This document shows positions 41,161 to 49,739 of a stretch of 64,000 bases of DNA, piece after piece. The notes under the pieces are model-generated. The model had not been told where the DNA came from and made no database searches. It saw only the letters and a list, made by a program, of their open reading frames with translations. Position 1 is the stretch's first letter. The number at the start of each line of letters is the position of its first letter. Both the position numbers and the translations under genes were made by a program. The stretch comes from Virgisporangium ochraceum (GTDB lineage Bacteria > Actinomycetota > Actinomycetes > Mycobacteriales > Micromonosporaceae): assembly GCF_016863655.1 (NCBI RefSeq), contig NZ_BOPH01000039.1, positions 54,149 to 118,148 on the forward strand. Reading direction: 5' to 3'.

Positions 41161-41724
41161 GTGACGCGCGACGAGCGGCTCTCCCGGGCGGTGTGGGACG
41201 TGCTGGCGACCCAGGGCCTGGAACGGCTGACGATCCGGGCCGTGGCCGCCGCGGCGGGCTGCACCACGGGGCTGGTCATGCACCGGTTCCCGAACCGGCG
41301 TGCGCTGCTGAGCCACGCCCGCGACCTGCTGCACCAGCGCACCCGCGAGCGGGTGGAGCGGGTGGAGTCGCACGCCGCCACCCCGCGCGAGGCGCTGCGC
41401 GCGGTGCTGAGCCAGGGCCTCGCCCTCGACGCGGAGACCGCCGCCGAGAGCGTCGTCTGGACGGGTTTCCTGGCCGCGGCCGTCGCCGACGAGGACCTGG
41501 TGGCGCTGCACCGCGCCGGCAACCGCGCCTGGCGCGAGCGGATCACCCGGCTGGTGGTCTCCGTGTCAGGCTGGCCGCCCGAGCGGGCCACGACGGTCGC
41601 GCTGGCGCTGATCGCGCTCGCGGAGGGCACCGCCGCGCTGGCCTCCGCCGACCCCGACGCCTACCCGCCCCCGGTACAGCAGGCGATGCTCGACGTGACG
41701 CTGGAGGCGTTCAGCCTTGCCTGA
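41161..41724 (+). CDS. TetR-family transcriptional regulator
   Basis: A 187-residue regulator. The N-terminal helix-turn-helix (residues about 5-50) reads LTIRAVAAAAGCTTGLVMHRF, then PNRRALL, a standard TetR recognition region. The C-terminal domain is helical. The GTG at 41161 follows the tandem operators almost directly. Longer frames would run through the operators and are unlikely. It probably represses itself and the divergent GNAT gene until a ligand binds. Confidence 0.9.
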   Translation: MTRDERLSRAVWDVLATQGLERLTIRAVAAAAGCTTGLVMHRFPNRRALLSHARDLLHQRTRERVERVESHAATPREALRAVLSQGLALDAETAAESVVWTGFLAAAVADEDLVALHRAGNRAWRERITRLVVSVSGWPPERATTVALALIALAEGTAALASADPDAYPPPVQQAMLDVTLEAFSLA

Positions 41725-42031
41725 TCCCGGGCTGCTCGGCGCGGCGCTTGTGGTAGAGCTTCGTGAGGTAGATCAGGGCGGCCGTGAGCACGCCCATGTC
41801 GTCGAGGTACACGGGGTCGGGCAGCAGGTCGACGGGGAAGACCGTGTAGATGAGCGCACCGTAGAACGCCACCTTGCCGCCGGCGCCGAGGTCGCCGAGC
41901 ATCTTCTTCGTCTTCCACACCTTCAGGGCGAGCACGACCGCGCCGATGAGCGTGGCGATCGCGAGAATGCCGACGAGCACCGCGATGATCGTCCAGTCGC
42001 CGTCCGACATGCCTTGCGCCGCGTGCAGCAT
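41711..42031 (-). CDS. YkvA/DUF1232 small membrane protein
   Basis: A 106-residue protein with a N-terminal membrane segment (IIAVLVGILAIATLIGAVVLA) and the DUF1232 core (FYGALIYTVFPVDLLPDPV, YLDDMGVLTAALIYL). Function unknown; the family is common in bacteria. Start could be the ATG at 42031 or at 42010, neither with a strong ribosome-binding site. Its 3' end overlaps the TetR 3' end by 14 nt. Confidence 0.8.
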   Translation of the reverse strand: MLHAAQGMSDGDWTIIAVLVGILAIATLIGAVVLALKVWKTKKMLGDLGAGGKVAFYGALIYTVFPVDLLPDPVYLDDMGVLTAALIYLTKLYHKRRAEQPGIRQG

Positions 42032-42068
42032 GTCTCAACGGTAAGTGCGACCGGCCTCTCGCGCTCGT

Positions 42069-43142
42069 TCAGCGGTGTCCCGGGATCGAGGAGCCGCGGA
42101 TCATCAGCTCCGGGGTCACGAGCACCCGCTGCGCCGGCCGGCGGTTGCCCTCCAGCAGCCGCGACACCATCAGCTCGACCGCCACCCGGCCCACGTGGCT
42201 CTTCGGCGGCCGCACCGCGGTGAGCGCCGGCTCGGCCAGGTGCGCCACCTCGTCGTCGTAGGAGACCAGGGCCAGGTCGTCGGGGACGTCGATGCCGCGT
42301 TCGTGGCAGAACTGGGCGACCGACATCGCGTCGGGGTCGCTGTGGACGATCAGCGCGGTGGTGCCCGACGCGCGGCACCGGTCGACGATGCGCCCGATGA
42401 TCGCGCGGTGACCGGGTACGTCCAGCCCGACCGACTCGCGCACCACGAGGTCGGCCGGCAGGCCGAGGTCGGCGCACGCCGCGTCCCAGCCGCGGGCGAG
42501 GTGCTCCGACGTGGGGCTGCCGCGGGAGAGCACGAGCCCGATGCGGCGGTGGCCGTACTGGTGCAGGTGCCGCACCGCCAGCTCGATGCCGAGCGAGTGG
42601 TCGCTGCGCACCCACTCGAGGTGCCGGCGGGTCACCGTCCATCGTGGAGCCTGCCGCTCGACGAGCACCGTCGGCACGGGCAGGCCGGAGATCCACTCGA
42701 CCAGGTCGGTGCCGTCGCCGAAGCTCGGCGCCAGCAGCAGCCCCTGCACCTGGCCGGCGTCGATGAGGCGGGTGATCTGCCGCCGGTCCTCGTCGGGGTC
42801 GTAGCTCGACCCGCGCAGCTGCAGGTGCACGCCCAGCGCGCCCGCGGCGGCGCGGGCACCGGTGACGATCGGCGGCCAGTAGTAGTCCAGCGACGGTACG
42901 ACCATGCCGATCGTGAACCGGGTCGGCACCACGGCGGGCCGGCGCGGTGCGGGCGCCAGCCGGGTCGGCAGCGTCGCGCCGCCGTGCACCTTGGTGAGGA
43001 GGTTGCGTTCGGCGAGCGCGGCGAGGTCGCGCCGCACGGTCAGCTCGCTGACGCCGAGCAGCGGCGCGAGGTCCCGGACGCGTACGGCGCCGAGCCGCCG
43101 TAGCTCCTCCATCAGGCGCTCCTGGCGCTGGACGTGGAACAT
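42069..43142 (-). CDS. DeoR-type DNA-binding domain fused to LacI-type sugar sensor (regulator)
   Basis: A 357-residue chimeric regulator. Residues about 1-60 are a DeoR-type winged helix (RLGAVRVRDLAPLLGVSELT, VRRDLAALAERNLLTKVHGG). Residues about 75-350 are a LacI/periplasmic-binding-protein-like sensor (FTIGMVVPSLDYYWPPIV, HLHQYGHRRIGLVLSRG, CHERGIDVPDDLALVSYDD). The ATG has GGGAGG close by. It is 10 nt after the dehydrogenase stop, so they are co-transcribed. The divergent neighbours are the galactanase and DUF2264 genes, its likely targets; the GTGAACG direct repeats at 44235 could be its site. Confidence 0.87.
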   Translation of the reverse strand: MFHVQRQERLMEELRRLGAVRVRDLAPLLGVSELTVRRDLAALAERNLLTKVHGGATLPTRLAPAPRRPAVVPTRFTIGMVVPSLDYYWPPIVTGARAAAGALGVHLQLRGSSYDPDEDRRQITRLIDAGQVQGLLLAPSFGDGTDLVEWISGLPVPTVLVERQAPRWTVTRRHLEWVRSDHSLGIELAVRHLHQYGHRRIGLVLSRGSPTSEHLARGWDAACADLGLPADLVVRESVGLDVPGHRAIIGRIVDRCRASGTTALIVHSDPDAMSVAQFCHERGIDVPDDLALVSYDDEVAHLAEPALTAVRPPKSHVGRVAVELMVSRLLEGNRRPAQRVLVTPELMIRGSSIPGHR

Positions 43143-43152
43143 CGGTCCTCCC

Positions 43153-44157
43153 CTATGCGCTGAAGGGGAGTGTCTCCGGCGTCACCGCGAACCGCAACGG
43201 CTGGGCGGCCGTCCAGCGGGCCAGCTCGTCGAGGGCCGAGTCGGTGAGGCGCAGGATCTCCGAACCCAGCGAGCCGGCCACGTGTGGAGTGATCATCACG
43301 TTCGGCATCGACCGGAGGGGGTGGTCGTCGGGGAGGGGCTCCGGGTCGGTGACGTCGAGGATCGCGAAGAGGCGCCCGTCGCGGCACTCCGCGGCCAGCG
43401 CGTCGGTGTCGACCAGGCTGCCGCGCGCGGTGTTGATGACCGTCGCGTGGTCGGGCAGCAGCGCCAGCTCCCGCGCACCGATCATGCCCCGCGTGCCGGG
43501 CGTCTCGGGCGCGTGCAGCGTGAGCACGTCGCTCCGCGTCAGAAGATCCTTCAACGGGACCGGCTCAGCGCCGGCCCGGGCGACCTCGGCCGGATCGGCG
43601 TAGGGGTCCGCCACCAGCCGCCGCACGGGACGCAGGCAGTCGAGCAGCCGCACCACGCGGCGACCGATGCGCGAGAAGCCGACGACGCCGATGGTCCGCC
43701 GGTAGTTGGACAGGTCGCCGAAGCCGGCGTGGTGCGCCCAGCCCCGCTGCCTGGCGACCGGGTCGGCGGCGAGGAACGGCGCCTTCTTCCCGGCGAAGAT
43801 CACCGCCGCGAGCGTGAACTCCGCGACCGGTACCGCGTTGGCGTCGGCGGCGCTGGTCACCGCGATCCCGCGCCGCCACAGGTCGTCGCTGACCAGCGCG
43901 CGCACGCTGCCGGCCGCGTGGAACACCGCCCGCAGCGCGGGTGCGGCGTCGAGCCGCTCGGCGGTGAGCCCGGGCGCTCCCCACGAGGTGAGCAGGACCT
44001 CGGCGCGGGCCAGGTGCCGGCGGGCGGCGGGGGAGTCGAGGTCGGCGGTCCAGGCCGGGGTCACGAGGCCGCGCAGCCGGTCGAGGCGGGCCGCGTCGAA
44101 GTGGGCGACGTACGTGTCGTGGTCCATCACCAGGAGCGCGTTCGGCCTGCCGGGCAT
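43153..44157 (-). CDS. D-2-hydroxyacid dehydrogenase family protein
   Basis: A 334-residue NAD(P)-dependent dehydrogenase. The nucleotide motif is IGVVGFSRIGRRVV (Gly-x-Ser-x-x-Gly). The catalytic Arg is in NTARGSLVD, Glu in DVTDPEPLPDDHPL and His in ITPHVAGS. The substrate is unknown; such genes in plant-polysaccharide loci often act on sugar acids. The ATG at 44157 lacks a ribosome-binding site and may be leaderless (a CATAGA precedes it); an ATG at 44127 is in frame. It heads the dehydrogenase-regulator pair. Confidence 0.87.
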   Translation of the reverse strand: MPGRPNALLVMDHDTYVAHFDAARLDRLRGLVTPAWTADLDSPAARRHLARAEVLLTSWGAPGLTAERLDAAPALRAVFHAAGSVRALVSDDLWRRGIAVTSAADANAVPVAEFTLAAVIFAGKKAPFLAADPVARQRGWAHHAGFGDLSNYRRTIGVVGFSRIGRRVVRLLDCLRPVRRLVADPYADPAEVARAGAEPVPLKDLLTRSDVLTLHAPETPGTRGMIGARELALLPDHATVINTARGSLVDTDALAAECRDGRLFAILDVTDPEPLPDDHPLRSMPNVMITPHVAGSLGSEILRLTDSALDELARWTAAQPLRFAVTPETLPFSA

Positions 44158-44234
44158 GCAGCAGGTCTATGGGAGATCACCCCCGGCCGCCATCGCCCGA
44201 ACATGGTCGAAGCGATTCGAACACGATCGTAACC

Positions 44235-44251
44235 GTGAACGTTTGTGAACG
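44235..44251. promoter_or_regulatory. Direct repeats in the dehydrogenase/galactanase divergent gap
   Basis: GTGAACG occurs at 44235-44241 and 44245-44251, exactly one helical turn apart. Direct repeats with 10-bp spacing are the usual target of DeoR-type proteins, and such a regulator is encoded two genes away. Role inferred. Confidence 0.45.
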
Positions 44252-44331
44252 GATCGGTGCGGGTCTGTTCGTGAGCTTTACGTCACCGCCGCGAAACGTT
44301 CCACTCATGACTGTCGATGGAGGAGGCTCTC

Positions 44332-45750
44332 ATGAGACGGCTGCTCGTCACCCTGCTCGTGGTCGTGGCCGCCACCGCGTACGCCGCCCCGGCGGTGGCG
44401 GCGCCGGTGACCGTCACCAACGGCACCCAGTTCCGCGCCACCAACGGCAGCGTGGTGCACGCGCACGGCGGCGGGGTGCTGAAGGTCGGCTCGTACTACT
44501 ACTGGTTCGGCGAGAACCGCAACGCCAACAACACGTTCCGGGCGGTGTCGGCCTACCGGTCCACCGACCTGGTCTCGTGGGAGTTCCGCGGCGACGTGCT
44601 GACCCAGTCGTCGGCGTCGGAACTCAACGTCGCCAACATCGAGCGGCCGAAGGTCATCTACAACGCCTCCACCGGGCGCTACGTCATGTGGATGCACAAG
44701 GAGAACGGCTCGGACTACGGCGAGGCGCGGGCCGCGGTCGCGTCGTCGGCGACCGTCGACGGCGCCTACACCTGGCACGGCAGCTTCCGGCCGCTCGGTC
44801 ACATGTCGCGCGACATCACGCTGTTCAACGACAACGGGACCGCGTACATGATCTCGGCCGCCCGCGACAACTACGACCTGCACATCTACCGGCTCTCCGC
44901 CGACTACCTGAGCGTGTCGACGCTGGTGGGCAACTTCTGGCCGGGCGGGCACCGCGAGGCACCGGCGATGTTCAAGCGCGGCAGCACCTACTTCCTGCTG
45001 ACGTCGGGCGCCACCGGGTGGAACCCGAACCAGGCCCGTTACGCCACCGCGTCGAACATCGCGGGACCGTGGAGCGCGTTCACCAACGTCGGCGACGGCA
45101 CCACGTTCAGCTCCCAGCCGACGTTCGTGCTCCCGGTGCAGGGCTCGCAGACGACGAGCTATCTGTACCTCGGCGACCGGTGGGCCGGCGCCTGGGGCGG
45201 ACCGGTGAACGACTCGCAGTACGTGTGGCTGCCGATCGGCTTCCCGTCGGCCACGAGCATGAGCCTCAGCTGGTCACCGCAGATCACCATCGACACCGCG
45301 ACCGGCGTGATCACCGGGGGTGGCGACGCGACCTACTACCGGCTCACCGCCCGGCACAGCGGCAAGGTGATGGACGTGATCAACGCGTCGACCGCGAACA
45401 ACGCCGAGATCAAGACGTGGACGTGGAACGGCGGCGCCAACCAGAAGTGGACGTTCCAGGACGCCGGCGGTGGCTACTACCGCATCGTGAACTCGAACAG
45501 CGGACGCTGCCTCAACGTGGCGAGCTCGTCGACCGCCGACGGGGCGAACGTCATCCAGTACTCGTGCGGCGGCGGTACCAACGAGCAGTTCCAGATGGTG
45601 ACCGTGGGCAGCTACTTCCAGTTGCGGGCCCGGCACAGCGGCAAGTGCCTCGACGTGGTGGGCTCCGGCACCGGCGACGGCACCGACATCTCCCAGTACA
45701 CGTGCAACAGCTCCGCCACCAACCAGCAGTGGAGCCGGTCCGCCGCCTAG
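44332..45750 (+). CDS. Secreted GH43 exo-beta-1,3-galactanase-like enzyme with ricin-type binding domain
   Basis: A 472-residue exported enzyme. The signal peptide is MRRLLVTLLVVVAATAYA, then APAVAA. The five-bladed GH43 propeller (about 25-320) resembles subfamily 24 galactan 1,3-beta-galactosidases: HAHGGGVLKVGSYYYWFGEN, RPKVIYNASTGRYVMWMH, MSRDITLFNDNGTAYMI and GHREAPAMFKRGSTYFLLTS. The C-terminal 140 residues form a ricin B/CBM13 trefoil with three repeats (HSGKVMDV, NSGRCLNV, HSGKCLDV), each with a Q-x-W-type end. It would trim the galactan backbone of plant arabinogalactan. GGAGGAGG precedes the ATG. Confidence 0.87.
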   Translation: MRRLLVTLLVVVAATAYAAPAVAAPVTVTNGTQFRATNGSVVHAHGGGVLKVGSYYYWFGENRNANNTFRAVSAYRSTDLVSWEFRGDVLTQSSASELNVANIERPKVIYNASTGRYVMWMHKENGSDYGEARAAVASSATVDGAYTWHGSFRPLGHMSRDITLFNDNGTAYMISAARDNYDLHIYRLSADYLSVSTLVGNFWPGGHREAPAMFKRGSTYFLLTSGATGWNPNQARYATASNIAGPWSAFTNVGDGTTFSSQPTFVLPVQGSQTTSYLYLGDRWAGAWGGPVNDSQYVWLPIGFPSATSMSLSWSPQITIDTATGVITGGGDATYYRLTARHSGKVMDVINASTANNAEIKTWTWNGGANQKWTFQDAGGGYYRIVNSNSGRCLNVASSSTADGANVIQYSCGGGTNEQFQMVTVGSYFQLRARHSGKCLDVVGSGTGDGTDISQYTCNSSATNQQWSRSAA

Positions 45751-45759
45751 GATCGACCC

Positions 45760-47637
45760 GTGACTCCGGAAGATCGACGGCTGTCGCCCTATACGGGGTG
45801 GACGCGGGCGCACTGGGAAGCGGCGGCCGACCGAGGCCTCGCCGCGGTGCGCCCGTACGCCTCGCCCGGCCACGCGTTGATCGACCTGCCCGGCCCGGTG
45901 AGCAGTTCGGGCCGGCGCAGCGACGGGCTGGAGGGCTTCGCGCGCACGTTCCTCGCCGCCGGGTTCCGACTGTCCACATCGGACGACGGTGGCCTGGCGG
46001 AGTGGTACGCGAAGGGGCTCGCGGCCGGCACCGACCCCGCGTCGCCGGAGCGGTGGCCGCGGGTCACCGAGGTCAACCAGGCGAAGGTCGAGGCGGCGTC
46101 GATCGCGCTGGCCCTGCACGAGTCGCGGCACGTGATCTGGGACGCGCTCGACGACGGGGTGCGGGAACGGGTGGTGGCGTGGCTCGCCGAGACGATCGGC
46201 CAGCCCTACCCGCAGTGCAACTGGCTGTGGTTCCAGAACATCACCCAGGCGTTCCTGCGCTCGGTCGGCGGGCCGTGGTCGGCCGAGGAGATCGAGCGCA
46301 ACACCGCGACGATGGACGGGTGGTACCTCGGCGACGGCTGGTACACCGACGGGTACGAGGGCAGGGACACCGGCCGCAAGTTCGACTGGTACGCCGGCTG
46401 GGCGATGAACTTCTACCCCCTGTGGTACCACCGGATCACCGGCGAGCCCGACATCAAGCACCGCGACCGTCTCCGCGCGTACCTCGACGCGGCGCAGCAC
46501 CTGTACGCGCCCGACGGCGCGCCCCTGCACCAGGGGCGGTCGCTGACGTACCGGTACGCGGCGCTCGCTCCGGTGTGGGCAGGCGCGGTGTTCGACACCG
46601 GTCCGCTGTCACCGGGACGCACGCGGCGGCTGGCGAGCGGGGTGCTGAAGCACTTCTCCGCGCGCACCCGCGACCCGCTGCCGGTCGGCTGGTACGGGGC
46701 GTTCGAGCCGATCCGGCAGCCGTACACCGGTGCCGGGTCGCCGTACTGGTCGGGCAAGGGCTTCGCCGGGCTGGTGCTGCCGGCCGACCATCCCGTGTGG
46801 ACAGACGTCGAGGAGCCGCTCGCGGTGGAGGAGGGCGACGTCGCGGTCACGCTGCCGGTGCCGGGCTGGCTGGTGTCGGCGACCCGCGCCGACGGCGTCG
46901 TGCGGGTCGTGAACCACGGCGCCGACCACGCGGCCGACGAGACGCTCGCCACCGACGACCCGGGGTACTCCCGGCACGCGTACAGCACGCACGCCGGTCC
47001 CTGGTACGACGGGTCCCTCGTGGACAACCATGTGACGCTGGTCGATCCGCTGGGCCGGCCGTCGCACCGGCGACCGTTGCGGCCGCTGGAGGTCCGCGGC
47101 CGGGTGGCGGTGTCGCGGCACCGGGCGCACTGGCCGGTCGGGCCGGCGCCGGAGCGGACCTGGCCGCCGCGCCAGCCGGAGTTCCGCACCGGGCCGTGGC
47201 TCACCACGGCGTCCGTCCTGCGCGGCGCCGTGGAGGTGCGGCTCGCGTGGGTCGACCACCGTCACGGCGAGGGCGGTCCGTGGACGCTGCGGATCGGCGG
47301 CTACGCGGTGGCCGCCGACGCCCGTCCCACGGTCGAGGTCGACGGGGCGACGGCGCGCGCCCGCCGTGCGGACGGCCTCACCACGACGGTGACCGGCCTG
47401 CTCGGGCTGCCACTCGCCGGGATGGCCGAACGCGCCGGCGTCGACGCGTTCGGCGCCCACTCGGCGGTGCCGTACGTCACCAGCGGCGAACCCGTGCGTG
47501 CCGGCGAGGTGTATGCGGCCGCGGTCGTGCTCTCCGCCGCGTGGCCGCCGGAGCTTCCCGAGGTGACCGCCGGGGCCGACGGCTCCGTGGTGGTGCACTG
47601 GCCCGGCGGGGAGGAGGACCGGCTGTCGCTCGCGTGA
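45760..47637 (+). CDS. DUF2264 protein (GH154-like)
   Basis: A 625-residue cytoplasmic protein of the DUF2264 family. Its (alpha/alpha)-barrel N-terminal half is recognisable from GRRSDGLEGFARTFLAAGF, NWLWFQNITQAFLRSVGG, GDGWYTDGYEGRDTGRKFDW and YWSGKGFAGLVLP. A beta-rich C-terminal half follows. Characterised relatives, as I recall, act as glucuronidases on arabinogalactan (GH154). That would fit the galactanase 9 nt upstream, whose products it could process after import. GTG start. The exact reaction is inferred. Confidence 0.8.
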   Translation: MTPEDRRLSPYTGWTRAHWEAAADRGLAAVRPYASPGHALIDLPGPVSSSGRRSDGLEGFARTFLAAGFRLSTSDDGGLAEWYAKGLAAGTDPASPERWPRVTEVNQAKVEAASIALALHESRHVIWDALDDGVRERVVAWLAETIGQPYPQCNWLWFQNITQAFLRSVGGPWSAEEIERNTATMDGWYLGDGWYTDGYEGRDTGRKFDWYAGWAMNFYPLWYHRITGEPDIKHRDRLRAYLDAAQHLYAPDGAPLHQGRSLTYRYAALAPVWAGAVFDTGPLSPGRTRRLASGVLKHFSARTRDPLPVGWYGAFEPIRQPYTGAGSPYWSGKGFAGLVLPADHPVWTDVEEPLAVEEGDVAVTLPVPGWLVSATRADGVVRVVNHGADHAADETLATDDPGYSRHAYSTHAGPWYDGSLVDNHVTLVDPLGRPSHRRPLRPLEVRGRVAVSRHRAHWPVGPAPERTWPPRQPEFRTGPWLTTASVLRGAVEVRLAWVDHRHGEGGPWTLRIGGYAVAADARPTVEVDGATARARRADGLTTTVTGLLGLPLAGMAERAGVDAFGAHSAVPYVTSGEPVRAGEVYAAAVVLSAAWPPELPEVTAGADGSVVVHWPGGEEDRLSLA

Positions 47638-47723
47638 GCGGCGGGTCCGTGTTTGCCGTCGAGCCCCGATGGGCATCGATGCGCTGTCCATTGTGAACAG
47701 TCCACAGTAGTCGGGAGCATCAG

Positions 47724-47870
47724 ATGTCGGTGCAGGCCGTCCTCTACGTCATCGCGATCATTCTGCTGATCCTCGCCGCCCTGCCGATCCCCACGCGCGG
47801 TATCGGCCTGGCGCTGCTCGGCGCGGCCGCCGCCCTCGCCGCCTACGCCTGGCCGGTGATCACCGGCTGA
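47724..47870 (+). CDS. Small two-segment membrane protein (48 residues)
   Basis: ATG at 47724 with GGGAG six bases upstream starts a 48-residue protein. It has two hydrophobic segments (VLYVIAIILLILAAL and GIGLALLGAAAALAAYAW) joined by a short PTRG turn. It is conserved-looking and typical of tiny actinomycete membrane proteins, but I cannot name a function. The stop codon lies inside the first unit of a 29-bp tandem repeat. Confidence 0.7.
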   Translation: MSVQAVLYVIAIILLILAALPIPTRGIGLALLGAAAALAAYAWPVITG

Positions 47871-47907
47871 GAGCCGAACAGCCGGTGATCACCGGCCGAG
47901 AGCCGAA
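47852..47907. repeat. Two-copy 29-bp tandem repeat with palindromic core
   Basis: GCCGGTGATCACCGGC, a perfect 16-bp palindrome, plus the next 11 bases occur at 47852-47878 and 47881-47907 with a single change. The first copy codes for the end of the small membrane protein; the second is non-coding. It looks like a recent local duplication. Confidence 0.8.
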
Positions 47908-47915
47908 AAGCGGAA

Positions 47916-47944
47916 CGGCCGGCACCCCCACCCGGTGCCGGCCG
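47916..47944. terminator. Terminator hairpin between convergent genes
   Basis: An 11-bp perfect stem (CGGCCGGCACC with its complement) around a 7-nt loop. It lies between the small membrane protein gene and the convergent permease gene at 47956 and can serve both. Confidence 0.8.
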
Positions 47945-47955
47945 CCCCTACCCCA

Positions 47956-48774
47956 TCACCCCTTGATGCCGGTCATCATGACGCCGCGCACGATGTAGCG
48001 CTGCGCGAGAAGGAACACGACGGCGAGCGGGATCACCGACACCACCGCGCTCGCGAACAGCGCCGGCATGTTGATGGTCTGTGAGGTGAGGTTCGTCGAC
48101 ATCGCCACCTGGACGGTCCAGTAGGCCGGGTCCTGGCCGATCACCAGCGGCCACAGGAACGAGTTCCAGTGCTCGATGAACGACAGCACCCCGAGCGCCG
48201 CCAGCAGGCCGCCGGAGTTCGGCAGCGCCAACCGCGTGTACACGCCGAGAGGGCCGAGGCCGTCGACGCGGCCCGCGTCCTCGACCTCCTGCGGGAAGCG
48301 GAGGTAGAACGCGCGGAACAGCAGCACTGCGAACGCGTTGAACAGCCCGGGGACGATGAGGCCCCACAACGTGTTCACGCCGCCCATCGAGCCGACCACG
48401 ACGAACGTCGGCACGAACGTCGCCGCGCCGGGCACCATCAGGGTCACGATGACGAGCGCGAACACCGGCCGCGTCAGCGGGATCCGGATACGCGCGAGCG
48501 CGTACCCGCACATCGAGGCGAACAGCGTCGACAGCGGCGCCGACACCACCGCGACGATCGTCGAGTTCACCAGCGCGCGCCCCAGCGGAACGCTGTCGTT
48601 GGAGAACGCGTCCCGGAAGCCCTGCAACGACGGCGACGACGGCCACCACGACCAGTCGAGCGCGCCGAGTTCGGCCTGGGTCATGAACGCGTTGCGCAGC
48701 AACAGGTAGAACGGGAACAGGAACGGGAGCGCGAACACCGCGGCCGCGAGGTAGGTGCCGGTACGACGTCTCAT
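47956..48774 (-). CDS. Sugar ABC transporter permease, MalG type
   Basis: A 272-residue permease with six hydrophobic segments. It has the EAA loop EDAGRVDGLGPLGVYTRLAL and the family C-terminus (QRYIVRGVMMTGIKG). The ATG overlaps the stop of the partner permease by four bases. Third gene of the binding-protein/permease/permease unit reading from 51004. No ATPase gene nearby. Confidence 0.92.
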   Translation of the reverse strand: MRRRTGTYLAAAVFALPFLFPFYLLLRNAFMTQAELGALDWSWWPSSPSLQGFRDAFSNDSVPLGRALVNSTIVAVVSAPLSTLFASMCGYALARIRIPLTRPVFALVIVTLMVPGAATFVPTFVVVGSMGGVNTLWGLIVPGLFNAFAVLLFRAFYLRFPQEVEDAGRVDGLGPLGVYTRLALPNSGGLLAALGVLSFIEHWNSFLWPLVIGQDPAYWTVQVAMSTNLTSQTINMPALFASAVVSVIPLAVVFLLAQRYIVRGVMMTGIKG

Positions 48775-49739
48775 TCCCCGTCACCCTTCCCGAACCCGAC
48801 CGCGCGGCTCTGCAGCAGGGTGACCACGACGATGAGCAGCGTCACGACGAACGCGCCCGCGGAGCCGACGCCGTAGTTCTGCTGTGCCAGCGCCAGGTCG
48901 TAGAGGTAGACCAGCGGCGGCCGGCCGTCGGGACCGGGCCCGCCGGCGAGGCCGGTGCTGAGCAGGTTGTAGAACTCGTCGAACGCCTGGAACGCGTTGA
49001 TGACCAGCAGCAGCGTCACCGCCACGGACGTGTTGCGCAGCAACGGGAACGTGATGTGGCGGAACAGCTTCCACTCGCCGGACGCACCGTCGACGCGGGC
49101 GGCCTCGTACATCTCGTTCGGGATGTCCTGGATGCCGGCCAGGAACAGGATCATGTAGAGGCCGACCTGCAGCCACAGCCGGACGGTGACCAGCACCACC
49201 CAGTACAGCGGTGGGTCGACGGTGGCGATCCACGCGGTCGGCTCCTGGCCGAACAGCCCGGCGAGCGAGTTGGCCGCCGACGACGGCACGCCGCTGAACA
49301 GGCTCATCTTCCACACCAGCGAGGCGACCACGTAGGACACCGCGGCCGGCAGGAAGAACGTGGTGCGGAAGAACGCCCTGCCGCGCCGCAGCCGGTTCAC
49401 GAGCACGGCCAGCCCGAGCGAGATGGCGAACGTCAGCGGCACGATGATGACCGTGAACGCCACGATCATCGTGAGCGACTTCCGGAACTGCGGGTCCTCG
49501 AACAGCGTGGCGTAGTTGGCGAACCCGACCCACGTGCCGAGCGCGATCGTGCCGCGGGCCTGGCTGAAGCTCAGCAGCAGGCCCCACGCCATCGCCACGT
49601 ACTTGAAGACCAGCAGGCCGATCACGAGCGGCGCGGTCAGCAGGAGGAAGGCCCACCAGGCCGACCGGTCGGCCCGGCGTCTCCGCCGGGCCGGAGCCGG
49701 AGCGTCCACAGTAGACGGTGGGGCCGTCTTGAGAGCCAT
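48771..49739 (-). CDS. Sugar ABC transporter permease, MalF type
   Basis: A 322-residue permease. A charged, Arg-rich N-terminus (PARRRRRADRS) precedes six membrane segments, and the EAA loop is EAARVDGASGEWKLFRHI. Start and stop each overlap the neighbouring gene by a few bases (ATGA type), so the three importer genes should be translated in a coupled way. Substrate is probably a galactose-containing oligosaccharide, judged from the galactanase and beta-galactosidase on either side. Confidence 0.92.
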   Translation of the reverse strand: MALKTAPPSTVDAPAPARRRRRADRSAWWAFLLLTAPLVIGLLVFKYVAMAWGLLLSFSQARGTIALGTWVGFANYATLFEDPQFRKSLTMIVAFTVIIVPLTFAISLGLAVLVNRLRRGRAFFRTTFFLPAAVSYVVASLVWKMSLFSGVPSSAANSLAGLFGQEPTAWIATVDPPLYWVVLVTVRLWLQVGLYMILFLAGIQDIPNEMYEAARVDGASGEWKLFRHITFPLLRNTSVAVTLLLVINAFQAFDEFYNLLSTGLAGGPGPDGRPPLVYLYDLALAQQNYGVGSAGAFVVTLLIVVVTLLQSRAVGFGKGDGE

